From contig JBGSWN010000071.1 in the NCBI GenBank assembly GCA_041752395.1, positions 1 to 33,795 of the forward strand: 33,795 bases of DNA, in the 5' to 3' direction. This document shows, in pieces, positions 33,749 through 33,795 of this stretch. Numbering within the stretch: position 1 is the first letter of the stretch; every line of letters starts with the position of its first letter. This stretch comes from UBA6168 sp041752395 (lineage in GTDB: Bacteria; Bacteroidota; Bacteroidia; Chitinophagales; Saprospiraceae). The notes under the pieces are model-generated. The model worked only from the letters and a program-made list of their open reading frames with translations. It searched no databases and was not told the DNA's origin. The position numbers and the translations under genes are program-made.

Positions 33749-33795
33749 ATGCTCACCCTCAACATCAGCAAGGCCGACATTGAGTTGGCAAATTA
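33749..33795 (+). CDS. Start of an unidentified gene, cut by the window edge
   Basis: An ATG is followed by 15 open codons (M-L-T-L-N-I-S-K-A-D-I-E-L-A-N) up to the end of the window. The GC-rich codon use resembles real genes here, and a -7-like box lies just upstream. Too little is present to name a family. Confidence 0.4.
   Translation, partial: MLTLNISKADIELAN

Overview
The window looks like chromosomal DNA of a Bacteroidota species, most like the Saprospiria or Chitinophagia groups. The reasons are a SusC/SusD pair, several secreted proteins with type IX secretion (T9SS) C-terminal domains of both type A and type B, a gliding-type C-terminal domain, TAnnTTTG-like -7 promoter boxes, weak Shine-Dalgarno sites, and a moderately GC-rich background with one AT-rich insert. 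All names come from reading the translated sequence; no database search was run.

Layout. (1) 2-3778: the end of an exopolysaccharide or O-antigen locus (Wzz-like chain-length protein, O-antigen ligase/polymerase-like protein) and an orphan sensor histidine kinase. (2) 3920-7334: a TonB-dependent receptor of the heme/hemoglobin type followed by an MbnP-like lipoprotein, probably a metal or metal-complex uptake pair. (3) 7602-9245: a geranylgeranyl-reductase-like flavoprotein and a hot-dog thioesterase, separated by a perfect hairpin. (4) 9405-10418, minus strand: a protein of unknown function with a clear intrinsic terminator. (5) About 10430-13310: an AT-rich, probably acquired segment. It holds a degenerate 42-bp-period array of TACACGTGTA palindromes, then an overlapping two-gene unit (ParB/Srx-domain protein plus Mrr-like restriction endonuclease), then an attC-like long inverted repeat. 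This is the best candidate for an undescribed system, most likely a defence cassette. (6) 13427-26085: a polysaccharide utilisation locus with a membrane-anchored propeller/LuxR-type regulator, a GH144-like (beta-1,2-glucanase type) secreted enzyme, a secreted protein with six repeated jelly-roll-like domains, SusC and SusD, with strong terminators after the repeat protein and after SusD. (7) 26231-27656: a parallel beta-helix T9SS cargo gene broken by a one-base frameshift in a run of seven G. (8) 27668-33259, minus strand: a 1863-residue surface protein with sixteen PKD/Ig-like repeats and a type B T9SS domain; three repeats are almost identical 246-bp DNA copies. (9) 33260-33795: a mostly non-coding end with a possible gene remnant and the first codons of a gene that runs out of the window.

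How the parts work together: the PUL regulator would sense glycan or breakdown products in the periplasm and act directly on DNA. The GH144-like enzyme and the repeat protein would be exported by T9SS to cut and hold the glycan, and SusCD would import the oligosaccharides. The AT-rich ParB/Mrr unit differs from its surroundings in base composition and in having recombination-like borders. Many gene junctions carry low-complexity tracts or hairpins of different sequence, a genome habit visible several times here.
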